NCBI GenBank assembly: GCA_029202985.1
Contig: CP119316.1
Span: 744,001 to 808,000 of the forward strand
Length of the DNA stretch: 64,000 nucleotides
DNA from: Candidatus Andeanibacterium colombiense
GTDB taxonomy: Bacteria > Pseudomonadota > Alphaproteobacteria > Sphingomonadales > Sphingomonadaceae
Direction of reading: 5' to 3'
Part shown: positions 8,254 to 15,937 of the stretch, piece after piece
Numbering within the stretch: the first letter of the stretch is position 1
How the letters are laid out: each line of letters opens with the position of its first letter
The notes under the pieces: model-generated
Databases searched by the model: none
The model's input: the letters and a program-made list of their open reading frames with translations, nothing else
Told to the model about the DNA's origin: nothing
Translations under genes and position numbers: made by a program

Positions 8254-9486
8254 ATGACCACCGAAGTCAAAGTTCCCGCGCTCGGCGAATCCGTCACCGA
8301 GGCCACCATCGGCGAATGGCTGAAGAAGCCCGGCGACGCGGTGAAGGCCGACGAGCCGATCGCCAGCCTCGAGACCGACAAGGTCGCGATCGAAGTGCCC
8401 TCCCCGGTCGCCGGCGTGCTGGGCGAATACAAGGTCGAGCTCGGCGCGACCGTGGGCGTCGGCGCGATCATCGCGACGGTCGAGGAAGGCGCGAGCGCTG
8501 CGGCTCCGGCACCGGTCGCGACTCCTGCCCCGGCCCCTGCTCCCGCCCCGGCGATCCCGTCCGCCGCCGCGCCCGAACCGGCCGCGAGCGACGACGCGCT
8601 GACCCTGTCGCCCGCGGTGCGCCGCGCGGTGCTCGAACATGGGATCGACCCCTCGGCGGTGCGCGGCACCGGCAAGGATGGGCGCGTGACCAAGGAAGAC
8701 GTGCTCTCCGCCGCCAAGGCGCGCGGGCAGGACCAGGCCGCGGCTCCGGCTGCTGCTCCCGCTCCCGCCCCTGCCGCGACCGGCGACCGCCGCACCGAGC
8801 GGGTCAAGATGACCCGCCTGCGCCAGACCATCGCCCGCCGCCTGAAGGAAGCGCAGGACGCTGCCGCGCTGCTGACCACCTTTAACGACGTCGACATGTC
8901 GGCGGTGATCGAGGCCCGCGCGAAGTACAAGGATCTGTTCGAGAAGAAGCACGGCATCCGCCTCGGCTTCATGAGCTTCTTCGCCAAGGCCGCGGTCCTC
9001 GCGCTGAAGGATGTGCCCTCGGTCAATGCGCAGATCGAAGGCGATGAGATCGTCTATCACGACTATATCGACATCTCGGTCGCGGTTTCGGCCCCGGGCG
9101 GTCTGGTCGTCCCCGTGGTGCGCGACTGCGATACGCTGTCCTTCGCCGGGATCGAAAAGGCGATCGCCGAATATGGCGCGAAGGCCAAGGACGGCACACT
9201 GACCATGGCCGACATGCAGGGCGGCACCTTCACCATCTCGAACGGCGGCGTGTTCGGATCGCTGATGTCGACCCCGATCATCAACCCGCCGCAGAGCGCG
9301 GTGCTCGGCCTCCACCGGATCGAGGACCGCGCGGTGGTGGTCGACGGCCAGATCGTGATCCGCCCGATGATGTATATCGCGATGAGCTACGACCACCGCC
9401 TGATCGACGGGCGCGAGGCGGTGACCGCGCTCAAGATCATCAAGGAAGCGATCGAAGACCCGACGCGGCTGCTGATCGATTTGTAA
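8254..9486 (+). CDS. sucB: 2-oxoglutarate dehydrogenase E2, dihydrolipoyl succinyltransferase
   Basis: This 410-aa E2 core subunit carries succinyl groups from E1 to CoA. Residues 1-77 form a lipoyl domain with the lipoylated lysine in ETDKVAIEV (Lys43). An Ala/Pro linker follows. A peripheral-subunit-binding domain for E1/E3 (LSPAVRRAVLEHGIDPSAV, GKDGRVTKEDVL) covers roughly 125-165, with a second Ala/Pro linker after it. The acyltransferase domain carries the catalytic YDHRLIDGREA motif (His381, Asp385). It lies between sucA and lpd, as expected for the complex, but the next gene is an unrelated membrane ORF. Confidence 0.97.
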   Translation: MTTEVKVPALGESVTEATIGEWLKKPGDAVKADEPIASLETDKVAIEVPSPVAGVLGEYKVELGATVGVGAIIATVEEGASAAAPAPVATPAPAPAPAPAIPSAAAPEPAASDDALTLSPAVRRAVLEHGIDPSAVRGTGKDGRVTKEDVLSAAKARGQDQAAAPAAAPAPAPAATGDRRTERVKMTRLRQTIARRLKEAQDAAALLTTFNDVDMSAVIEARAKYKDLFEKKHGIRLGFMSFFAKAAVLALKDVPSVNAQIEGDEIVYHDYIDISVAVSAPGGLVVPVVRDCDTLSFAGIEKAIAEYGAKAKDGTLTMADMQGGTFTISNGGVFGSLMSTPIINPPQSAVLGLHRIEDRAVVVDGQIVIRPMMYIAMSYDHRLIDGREAVTALKIIKEAIEDPTRLLIDL

Positions 9487-9488
9487 CG

Positions 9489-9833
9489 GTGCTGAAGAGC
9501 ACAATCCTTTCTCGCCTCGGTGCATTTTATGGAACTGCGTTCGCGCAATTGGTGCCGCTCTTTGCGCTTTCCCGCTTCCCGGAGTGGGCGCTGCTTTCGC
9601 AGGCGGTCATTGGGTGTTGTGTGCTCGCCTTAAAGCGAAGCATCGGAAAGGATCTGGTCTTTGTCTCATCGGCTGTAACGCTGTCATTTCTTAGCTTTGA
9701 GATTGTGTACGCGAACCCGCTAAATTTGGGCTTGGTCTATCCAATCTTGATTGCTCTCGGACTCGCGATCTTTGCGTACACCGTATTTTTCGTTTTCACC
9801 GGACGCTTCCCTTGGAAGTCCCGGCCTCTGTGA
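9489..9833 (+). CDS. small unknown membrane protein inserted between sucB and lpd
   Basis: This ORF starts with GTG two nt after the sucB stop and encodes 114 residues with about four hydrophobic segments (roughly 10-30, 37-52, 56-74, 82-104). I do not recognise the family. Its base composition is visibly less GC-rich than sucB and lpd, and it uses codons such as TTT, TTG and ATT that the neighbours avoid. This suggests later acquisition. The tight spacing suggests translation coupled to sucB. A TCA-related function is not implied. Confidence 0.6.
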   Translation: MLKSTILSRLGAFYGTAFAQLVPLFALSRFPEWALLSQAVIGCCVLALKRSIGKDLVFVSSAVTLSFLSFEIVYANPLNLGLVYPILIALGLAIFAYTVFFVFTGRFPWKSRPL

Positions 9834-9874
9834 ATCCCGAGGAGAGCTTCTGCTTTTTCGGGCTGGAGTAAAAA

Positions 9875-11278
9875 ATGGCTGACTACGACTACGACGTCCT
9901 CATCATCGGTTCCGGCCCCGGCGGCTATGTCGCGGCGATCCGGGCGGCACAGCTCGGGCTCAAGACCGCCTGCGCCGAAGGGCGTGCGACGCTCGGCGGG
10001 ACCTGCCTCAATGTCGGCTGCATCCCCTCCAAGGCATTGCTGCACGGGTCAGAGCTGTACGAGGACGCAGCCAACGGGACGCTCGCCAAGTTCGGCGTGA
10101 AGACCGGCACGGTCGAACTCGATCTTGCCGCGCTGCTGGGCGAGAAGGACGCGGCGGTGAAGGATCTCACCGGCGGGGTCGAATATCTGTTCAAGAAGAA
10201 CAAGGTCACCTGGCTCAAGGGCTATGCTACGTTCAAGGACGTGCACAGCGTCGAAGTCGCGGGCGCAACCGTCACCGCGAAGAACATCGTGATCGCGACC
10301 GGCTCCTCGGTCACCCCGCTCCCTGGGGTCGAGGTCGACAACGATAAGGGCGTGATCGTCGACAGCACCGGCGCGATCGCGCTGCCCGCCGTGCCCAAGC
10401 ACCTGGTGGTGATCGGCGGCGGCGTGATCGGGCTGGAGCTCGGCTCGGTCTGGCGGCGGCTCGGGGCCAAGGTCACCGTGGTCGAATTCCTCGACCAAGT
10501 GCTGCCCGGGATGGACGGCGACGTGCGCAAGGAAGCGCAGAAACTGTTCGCCAAGCAGGGCATCGAATTTCGCATGGGGACCAAGGTCACCGGGGTTGCG
10601 GTCAAGGGCAAGCAGGCCACGCTGACGCTCGAACCGGCGGCCGGCGGCGCTTCCGAGACGATCGAGGCAGACTGCGTGCTGCTGGCGATCGGCCGGCGCC
10701 CGAATACCGACGGGCTCGGGCTCGAGGCGATCGGCCTCGAACTCAACAAGCGCGGCCAGATCGAGACGGACGGAAAATTCCGCACCAAAATCGACGGCGT
10801 GTGGGCGATCGGCGACGTGATCCCCGGCCCGATGCTGGCGCACAAGGCCGAAGACGAAGGCATCGCGGTGGCCGAGAATATCGCCGGCCAGATCGGCATC
10901 GTGAACCATGCGGTGATCCCGAGCGTGGTCTATACGATGCCCGAGATCGCCGGGGTCGGCCTGACCGAGGACGCGGCGAAGGAAGCCGGCCACGAGGTCA
11001 AGGTGGGCAAGTTCCCGATGGTCGGTAACAGCCGCGCGAAGACCAACCGCAACACCGACGGCTTCGTGAAGATCATTGCCGATGCCGAAACCGACCGCGT
11101 GCTGGGCGTATGGATCATCGCCGCGGTCGCCGGCACGATGATCGCCGAAGCGGCGCTGGGCATGGAATTCGGCGCGACTTCGGAGGATATCGCCTACACC
11201 TGCCACGCGCACCCGACCCATTCGGAAGCGGTCAAGGAAGCCGCGATGGCGGTGCGGGGCAAGCCGATTCATATCTAG
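9875..11278 (+). CDS. lpd: dihydrolipoamide dehydrogenase (E3)
   Basis: This 467-aa flavoprotein reoxidises the dihydrolipoyl groups of SucB with NAD+. It has the FAD loop GSGPGGYVAAIRAAQLG, the redox disulfide in GGTCLNVGCIPSKALL (Cys44/Cys49), the NAD loop GGGVIGLELGSVW, and the C-terminal catalytic His-Glu pair in HAHPTHSEA (His446, Glu451). It closes the TCA cluster. Family B repeats begin 5 nt after its stop codon. Confidence 0.97.
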   Translation: MADYDYDVLIIGSGPGGYVAAIRAAQLGLKTACAEGRATLGGTCLNVGCIPSKALLHGSELYEDAANGTLAKFGVKTGTVELDLAALLGEKDAAVKDLTGGVEYLFKKNKVTWLKGYATFKDVHSVEVAGATVTAKNIVIATGSSVTPLPGVEVDNDKGVIVDSTGAIALPAVPKHLVVIGGGVIGLELGSVWRRLGAKVTVVEFLDQVLPGMDGDVRKEAQKLFAKQGIEFRMGTKVTGVAVKGKQATLTLEPAAGGASETIEADCVLLAIGRRPNTDGLGLEAIGLELNKRGQIETDGKFRTKIDGVWAIGDVIPGPMLAHKAEDEGIAVAENIAGQIGIVNHAVIPSVVYTMPEIAGVGLTEDAAKEAGHEVKVGKFPMVGNSRAKTNRNTDGFVKIIADAETDRVLGVWIIAAVAGTMIAEAALGMEFGATSEDIAYTCHAHPTHSEAVKEAAMAVRGKPIHI

Positions 11279-11282
11279 GTTT

Positions 11283-11375
11283 CGTCATTGCGAGCGACCG
11301 CAGGTCGCGCGGCAATCCAGGGCCTTGATTCACGACGCTCTGGATTGCCGCGTCGCTTCGCTCCTCGCAATGACG
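11283..11375. repeat. family B dyad (CATTGCGAG / CAATCCAG)
   Basis: Two inverted copies of a unit of about 38 bp are present. The left copy runs CGTCATTGCGAG ... GGCAATCCAGGG and the right copy runs CTCTGGATTGCC ... CTCGCAATGACG, with about 20 nt between. Each unit also has an internal short hairpin (GACCGCAGGTC; GAAGCGA-type). It lies between lpd and GIY-YIG copy C and forms the left bracket of that gene. Confidence 0.88.
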
Positions 11376-11391
11376 AGGCCTGTTACGGCAA

Positions 11392-11691
11392 TCACCCGCA
11401 AATTTCTTCGAACAAATCCCGCCAGCGCGGATTCATCGCTTCGATCAAAGCGAGCTTCTTCTTTCGCGACCCGGCCTTGAGTTGCTTCTCACGCGGGATC
11501 GCGGAATCCATCGTCGGGTGGAGTTCGTACCAGACCAGCAGCTTGCAGCCGTAGCGTTTGGTGAAACCATCGCTCAGCCCCTCGCGATGCTGCCAAGAGC
11601 GTGCCACCAGATCGGACGTCACCCCGACATAGACGGCGCCGTTGCGCCGATTGGCCATGATATAGACCGCCGGTTGGAAGTCGCGCCTCAT
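11392..11691 (-). CDS. small GIY-YIG nuclease-domain protein (copy C)
   Basis: This 99-aa protein carries the small GIY-YIG domain with AVYIM and VYVGVTSDLVAR, then QHREG, FTKRYGCKLLVWYE and REKQLKAGSRKKK. It differs from copy D (12733-13032) at only 7 of 99 positions, so the two are recent duplicates. Copy A is more distant. The ATG at 11689-11691 lies in a 14-bp tandem repeat. The gene is bracketed by family B repeats (11283-11375, 11733-11772). The family signature residues appear complete, so it may be active. Its substrate is unknown. Confidence 0.88.
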   Translation of the reverse strand: MRRDFQPAVYIMANRRNGAVYVGVTSDLVARSWQHREGLSDGFTKRYGCKLLVWYELHPTMDSAIPREKQLKAGSRKKKLALIEAMNPRWRDLFEEICG

Positions 11692-11741
11692 TGCTCTGGC
11701 CCCATTGCTCTGGCCCCATTGCTCTGGCCCCGTTGCTCTGG
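11691..11741. repeat. 14-bp tandem repeat at a GIY-YIG start codon
   Basis: The unit TTGCTCTGGCCCCA occurs at 11691-11704 and 11705-11718, with a one-base variant at 11719-11732. A partial fourth copy at 11733-11741 runs into the family B repeat. The array overlaps the start codon of GIY-YIG copy C (read on the minus strand) and looks like slippage-generated expansion of the repeat boundary. Confidence 0.9.
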
Positions 11742-11772
11742 ATTGCCGCGGGGCTCCGCCCCTCGCAATGAC
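11733..11772. repeat. single family B unit
   Basis: One CTCTGGATTGCCGCG ... CTCGCAATGACG unit with internal arms GGGGC/GCCCC lies upstream of GIY-YIG copy C. It is the right bracket of that gene. It continues directly from the 14-bp tandem array. Confidence 0.85.
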
Positions 11773-11867
11773 GGAGTGGGGAACTCCTCCATTCCCGAGC
11801 CAGTTCGGTTTGCCCGCCCCCGCCGCCCGTCCTCTATTGCGGCGCGGATCTCGCCGGGGGGCAATGC

Positions 11868-12591
11868 ATGGGCGGTTTTCTCAATCTCTACGGCTTCGTC
11901 GCGGCAGCCGAGCAGGCCAATCTCGGGGTGGTGATCGTCGGGGGGCTTCTTCGGCGGGACGCTCCAGCCGATCGTCGCGAAATTGACGCCGCGGCTCGAA
12001 AGCCCCGAACCGGGCAAGTTCGCGCAGAACATCGGCCTCAGCGGGTTGCTCGGCATCGCGGCAGCCGGAATCTCGGCCTATGTCCTCACCGACGCGACCC
12101 ATACCGATGCGGTGCGGCTGCTGTTCCTCGCGCTGATCAGCGGCCTCGCCTTCCCGGCGGTGCTGACCTCGGCGATGGACACCAAGGGCCAGCAGACCAG
12201 CAGGCTGCAGCAGGAAGTCCTCCGGATCACCGACAACGCCACCACACCGGATATCGGCGAGACCGCCAAGGCAGCGAAGGAGCTGCGCCTGGTGCTCGCC
12301 CAGAATCCGGCGGAATCGGTAAAGCCGGACGGCCAGGGGGTGATCGATACGATGGCGCAGCAGGCGGTGAACAATATCGCGCAGACGCCCGCCACGAAGA
12401 TCGCCGAGCAGCGCCAGGTGGTCGAGGAACTGAAGGAAGTCGGCACGGTGGCGCAGAACACCGGGTGGGACAAGACTACCCAGGCGGTGATCGACCAGTT
12501 GAAAATCCTCGGCGAAAAGACCGACAACGACGCGCTCAAGGCAAGCGCGGCGCAGGCGGTGGAACGGCTGAGCGAACCGGCGAAGCCTTAG
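11868..12591 (+). pseudogene. membrane protein with apparent frameshift in a G6 run
   Basis: An ATG at 11868 after a GGGGGG stretch opens a frame reading MGGFLNLYGFVAAAEQAN and then VVIVGG. Sensible coding continues in the next frame as FFGGTLQPIVAKLTPRLE and runs to TAG at 12591 (a TTG at 11983 could also start the second part). Removing one G from the six-G run at 11940-11945 joins the parts into one 240-aa protein. That protein has an N-terminal hydrophobic stretch, two membrane segments near the middle and a long charged helical C-terminal half. I do not recognise the family. It could be a sequencing error, a real inactivation, phase variation, or two proteins. Confidence 0.55.
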
Positions 12592-12647
12592 GCAGAGTCT
12601 TGATCGCGACGGGACCGACGGTTCGTGATCTACCGCCGCGTCGAGCC

Positions 12648-12731
12648 GCTCTGGATTGCCGCGTCGCTTACGCTCTTCGCAATGACGGAAACCACCTCGT
12701 CATTGCGAGCGAAGCGAAGCAATCCAGAGCA
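12648..12731. repeat. family B dyad, outward order
   Basis: A CTCTGGATTGCC ... CGCAATGACG unit (about 12648-12687) is followed by a CGTCATTGCGAG ... GCAATCCAGAGC unit (about 12698-12731), so the two units are inverted relative to each other. It lies directly downstream of the stop codon of GIY-YIG copy D (minus strand) and is its left bracket. Confidence 0.85.
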
Positions 12732-12732
12732 G

Positions 12733-13032
12733 TCAGCCGCAAATCTCGTCGAACAAATCCAGCCATCGCGGATTCATCGTTTCGATCAGCGCGAGCTTCT
12801 TCTTCCGCGATCCCGCCTTGAGCTGCTTTTCGCGCGGGATCGCGGAGTCCATCGTCGGGTGGAGCTCGTACCACACCAGCAGCTTGCAGCCATAGCGCTT
12901 GGTGAAGCCGTCGCTCAGCCCCTCGCGATGCTGCCAGGTGCGAGCGACAAGGTTGGACGTAACGCCGAGATAGACGGCGCCGTTGCGCCGGTTAGCCATG
13001 ATATAGACCGCCGGTTGAAAATCGCGCCCCAT
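12733..13032 (-). CDS. small GIY-YIG nuclease-domain protein (copy D)
   Basis: This 99-aa small GIY-YIG protein is 92/99 identical to copy C by direct comparison; the differences are at positions 2, 22, 27, 32, 85, 91 and 95. The signature VYLGVTSN, the conserved Arg31, QHREG and REKQ are intact. The minus-strand frame stays open far upstream, but the ATG at 13030-13032 aligns with copy C and is taken as the start. Family B repeats lie on both sides (12648-12731, 13033-13073 and 13139-13233). Confidence 0.87.
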   Translation of the reverse strand: MGRDFQPAVYIMANRRNGAVYLGVTSNLVARTWQHREGLSDGFTKRYGCKLLVWYELHPTMDSAIPREKQLKAGSRKKKLALIETMNPRWLDLFDEICG

Positions 13033-13233
13033 CGCTCTGAATTGCCACGAGCCCGCGGGCCTCGCAATGGCAAGGCCGCGGTTGCCTCGGATATGGATCG
13101 GACCGCGGCTTTCTTCGCAAGAGGTCACGCCCCGCCGCGCTGGATTGCCGCGTCGCTTCGCTCCTCGCAATGACGAGGGGTATTCACCCCCTCCGTCATT
13201 GCGAGGCCCGCGGGCCCGTGGCAATCCAGAGCG
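13033..13233. repeat. cluster of three family B units
   Basis: Units at about 13033-13073 (CTCTGAATTGCC ... CTCGCAATGGC), 13139-13178 (CTGGATTGCCGCG ... CTCGCAATGACG) and 13193-13233 (CGTCATTGCGAG ... GGCAATCCAGAG) follow GIY-YIG copy D. The last two form a dyad like that at 11283. No gene lies in the rest of this 234-nt gap before the VOC gene. Confidence 0.83.
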
Positions 13234-13266
13234 GCCGAACGCAACCATACCAGACAAGAGCCCCCA

Positions 13267-13689
13267 ATGACCCTGCGCCCCTTCCACCTCGCCTTCCCCG
13301 TCCGCGACATTGCCGAGGCGCGTGCCTTCTGGGGCGGGCTGGTCGGGTGCGCGGAAGGGCGCAGCGCGCCGGACTGGGTCGATTTCGATTTCTACGGCCA
13401 CCAGATCGTCGCGCACCTCGCGCCCGAATCCGCGAGCGCGCAGGCCTCCAACCCGGTCGACGGCCACGACGTGCCGGTGCCGCATTTCGGGATCGTGCTG
13501 ACGCTGGCGGACTGGCAGGCGCTGGCCGACCGGCTGACCGCGGCGGGGGTCGCCTTCGCGATCGAGCCGCATATCCGCTTCAAGGGCCAACCGGGTGAAC
13601 AGGCGACGATGTTTTTCCGCGATCCTTCGGGCAATGCGATCGAGATGAAGGCCTTTGCCGACCTCGGGCAATTGTTCGCGGTGGATTGA
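13267..13689 (+). CDS. VOC (glyoxalase/dioxygenase fold) family protein
   Basis: This 140-aa protein shows the vicinal-oxygen-chelate pattern. It starts FHLAFPVRDIAEARAFW with a candidate metal-ligand His near residue 7, has a central DFDFYGHQIVAHL segment, and ends FFRDPSGNAIEMKAF with a candidate Glu ligand. Members include glyoxalases, dioxygenases and drug-binding proteins, and the sequence does not tell which. Its stop is immediately followed by the GTG of the next membrane protein, so the two may be co-transcribed. Confidence 0.85.
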   Translation: MTLRPFHLAFPVRDIAEARAFWGGLVGCAEGRSAPDWVDFDFYGHQIVAHLAPESASAQASNPVDGHDVPVPHFGIVLTLADWQALADRLTAAGVAFAIEPHIRFKGQPGEQATMFFRDPSGNAIEMKAFADLGQLFAVD

Positions 13690-14526
13690 GTGAGGCAGGC
13701 GGGAATGACGAGCGGCTTCACGCGGCGCCTGACCGGATTTTCGGGCCACGCGCTGGCGATACTTGCGGGGATCGGGTTCATGGCGCTGGAGCACGCGCCA
13801 TCCGCCTATATCGCCGTCAATGGCATGGCCCTGGTCGCCGCGCTGGCGTTGCTGTTGCTCACCCCCGCCACCGCCGGGCAGCGCCATGCAGGCGCGATCG
13901 GCATCGCCGCGCTGGCGGTGCTTGGTGCGAGCCTGCTGGGGCCCGACAGCGACGGCGTGCATCGCTGGATCGCGCTCGGCCCGTTGAGACTGAACTCCGC
14001 GATGCTGGCGCTGCCGGCATTGTCCATTGCCGCCGTGCTGGCGCAGCCGCGCGTCGGCGCCTTGCTGGTCGCGATCGCCGCGCTCGTGATCGCGTTCCAG
14101 CCCGACCGTGCCGCGGCGCTTGCGTTGCTGTGCGGAGCCACGCCGCTGCTTGGGCGCGCACCCCGGTGGCCGGGTGTCGCCGCATGCCTCGCCGCCGCGA
14201 TTGCCCTGACAATATGCTGGCTTCGCCCCGACGCGCTGGCGCCGGTGCCGTTCGTGGAGGGGGTTTTGCAAGCCGCGTGGATCGCCCATCCGGTGGCGGG
14301 CGCCGCGATAACCGCCGGCCTCTGCGCCGCACTGCTGGTCCCGCTCAGGCTCGCCGGCTCGCGACCGGCGGCGCTGGCGCTTGGCGGAACCCTGGTGGGC
14401 TTCACCCTTTCCTCGCTGTTCGGCGCCTTTCCGACCCCGCTTGCCGGCTACGGCGCTTCCGCCATCCTGGGATATGCGGCGGCATTCGCCTTGCTGCCGT
14501 TGAACGGCCGCGCGGAAGTAAGCTAG
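13690..14526 (+). CDS. polytopic membrane protein with SEDS (FtsW/RodA)-like segments
   Basis: This protein of up to 278 aa is almost entirely hydrophobic, with about eight to nine membrane segments. GTG at 13690 directly abuts the VOC stop, and ATG at 13705 is an alternative start. A central stretch, DGVHRWIALGPLRLNSAML, resembles the FtsW/RodA signature (G-x-x-R-W-I-x-L-G ... Q-P-S-E). A later QPDRAAALALL resembles the SEDS QPDLGTALLL motif. The protein is shorter than FtsW/RodA (about 370-400 aa), and the residues expected at P-S-E read N-S-A. It may be a degenerate or specialised SEDS-type protein, which is inference. Confidence 0.6.
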   Translation: MRQAGMTSGFTRRLTGFSGHALAILAGIGFMALEHAPSAYIAVNGMALVAALALLLLTPATAGQRHAGAIGIAALAVLGASLLGPDSDGVHRWIALGPLRLNSAMLALPALSIAAVLAQPRVGALLVAIAALVIAFQPDRAAALALLCGATPLLGRAPRWPGVAACLAAAIALTICWLRPDALAPVPFVEGVLQAAWIAHPVAGAAITAGLCAALLVPLRLAGSRPAALALGGTLVGFTLSSLFGAFPTPLAGYGASAILGYAAAFALLPLNGRAEVS

Positions 14527-14535
14527 CCTGTGGGG

Positions 14536-15153
14536 ATGAACGCCGCCGTCCCCGCCCTGCCCCCGCTGTTCGATCTCGCGGCGGTCGCGGTGTTCGCGCT
14601 CTCCGGCGCATTGCTCGCCGCGCGGCTGCGGCTGACTTTCGTGACGCTTGCATTCTTCGCGCTGGTGACCGGGGTTGGCGGTGGGTCGGTGCGCGATCTG
14701 CTGATCGGGGCGCCGGTGTTCTGGATCCGCGATCCGTGGGTCGCGCCCGTCTGCCTCGCGATCGCGCTGCTTGCGTGGTTCACCCCGCGGCGGTGGTGGG
14801 AGCACCAATTGTTCGAATGGGCCGATGCGGCTGGGCTTGCCGCCTATTCGGTGATCGGCACGGCCAAGGCGCTCGCCTGGGGCGTGCCGCCGGTGCCGGC
14901 GATGCTGATGGGAGTGATCACCGGCTGCGTCGGCGGGATCATCCGCGACGTGCTCGCCGGGGTGCCGTCGATCCTGCTGCGGCCGGAGCTTTATATCACC
15001 GCGGCGGCGCTGGCGGCGGGCCTGTGTGCGGGGGGGATGGCAGCCGGCCTGCCCGGCGCGGGTGTGTGGGCCGTGGCCGCGATCGCCGGCTTCGCATTGC
15101 GCGGCGCGGCGATCGTGTGGAAGCTCAAGATCCCGGCCTATTCGCGGGATTAG
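14536..15153 (+). CDS. trimeric intracellular cation channel (TRIC/UPF0126) family membrane protein
   Basis: This protein of about 205 aa has seven predicted membrane segments arranged as an internal duplication. Each half carries the glycine-rich motif of the family: GVGGGSVRDLL in the first and GCVGGIIRDVL in the second. The family includes bacterial TRIC-type monovalent-cation channels and glycine-linked UPF0126 proteins such as YicG. The ATG at 14536 is chosen; GTG at 14530 is two codons upstream. The gene lies 9 nt after the SEDS-like gene. Confidence 0.85.
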   Translation: MNAAVPALPPLFDLAAVAVFALSGALLAARLRLTFVTLAFFALVTGVGGGSVRDLLIGAPVFWIRDPWVAPVCLAIALLAWFTPRRWWEHQLFEWADAAGLAAYSVIGTAKALAWGVPPVPAMLMGVITGCVGGIIRDVLAGVPSILLRPELYITAAALAAGLCAGGMAAGLPGAGVWAVAAIAGFALRGAAIVWKLKIPAYSRD

Positions 15154-15247
15154 GGAAAGGCTGCCCTCCGCGGAAGCGGGAGCGCCGGGGCCGCATACAC
15201 AGCGTTTGCCAGCCCTGGCCTCCGGGGCAAGCTCGGAGAGCGGCTAG

Positions 15248-15937
15248 TCAATTCTGCCCGTAGCCGACCTGCGCGCGCGCGCGGGCATAGCTGCTGTCGT
15301 CCCACTGGCCCGAAGCCGCTGCCGGCCGGTCCTGCCCCGCGTCGGCGCCATGCCAGACCGGGCGGTTATCGGGGCCGGTGCCGTCATAGGCGCTGTCGTC
15401 GGGGGCGGCGCTGCCGGGTTCGCTGGCCGCGCCGCGATCGTCATAGGCCTGCCCGCCGCTGCCGAGATCGACGTTGCGAATGCGGCCATCATTGTCGATC
15501 CAGCAGCTGAAGCCCGGGCCGCCCGCGCCCGGGCCGGAGAGCTGGCCCGAGATTTTCCAGCCGTCCGGAGTGCGCGCGGCGTTGTCGACCGCGGAGACGC
15601 GGTCCCGCCCGCGTTCGACCTCGGTCACGCACATGTTCACCGCATTGTCGATCCCGCCGCCGGTGACGCCGGAGTAGCTCGACGAGCGGTTGTAAGGCGC
15701 CGGGTCGCTCGCGCGGTAGTCGCGGTAGTCGCCGTCGTTGCTGCCGCGGTTGGCCGCGCTGGCGACCGCCGCGATCCCGCCGAGGATCAGCGCACCGGCC
15801 AGGACATCGCCGCCGGAAACGCCGTGATGATGGTAATAGCGGCCGTGCCACGGGCGGGCCATCGCCGGGCTGGCGGCGAGCGAGAGCGCCGCGGCGCAGG
15901 CCGCTGCGGCGGCGAGACGGGAAAACATGCGGGCCAT
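15248..15937 (-). CDS. secreted Gly-rich protein, paralog 1
   Basis: This protein of about 229 aa begins with a signal peptide ending near ASPAMA, then a His-rich patch (RYYHHHG), then a Gly-rich hydrophobic segment (SGGDVLAGALILGGIAAVAS). Two Cys (one in NMCVTEVERG, one in FSCWID) lie in the middle of the chain, and the last 60 residues are acidic and low complexity. The ATG at 15935-15937 is preferred because AGGA precedes it; TTG at 15943 is two codons upstream. A paralog lies at 16084-16692 with the same order of signal peptide, Gly-rich segment and Cys-bearing C-terminal domain. The function is unknown. Confidence 0.8.
   Translation of the reverse strand: MARMFSRLAAAAACAAALSLAASPAMARPWHGRYYHHHGVSGGDVLAGALILGGIAAVASAANRGSNDGDYRDYRASDPAPYNRSSSYSGVTGGGIDNAVNMCVTEVERGRDRVSAVDNAARTPDGWKISGQLSGPGAGGPGFSCWIDNDGRIRNVDLGSGGQAYDDRGAASEPGSAAPDDSAYDGTGPDNRPVWHGADAGQDRPAAASGQWDDSSYARARAQVGYGQN

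Noticed and set aside
12733..14808. 691-codon minus-strand frame containing GIY-YIG copy D at its end
   Set aside because: All but the last 99 codons are antisense to the VOC, SEDS-like and TRIC genes or to repeats. The alignment with copy C fixes the start at 13032.
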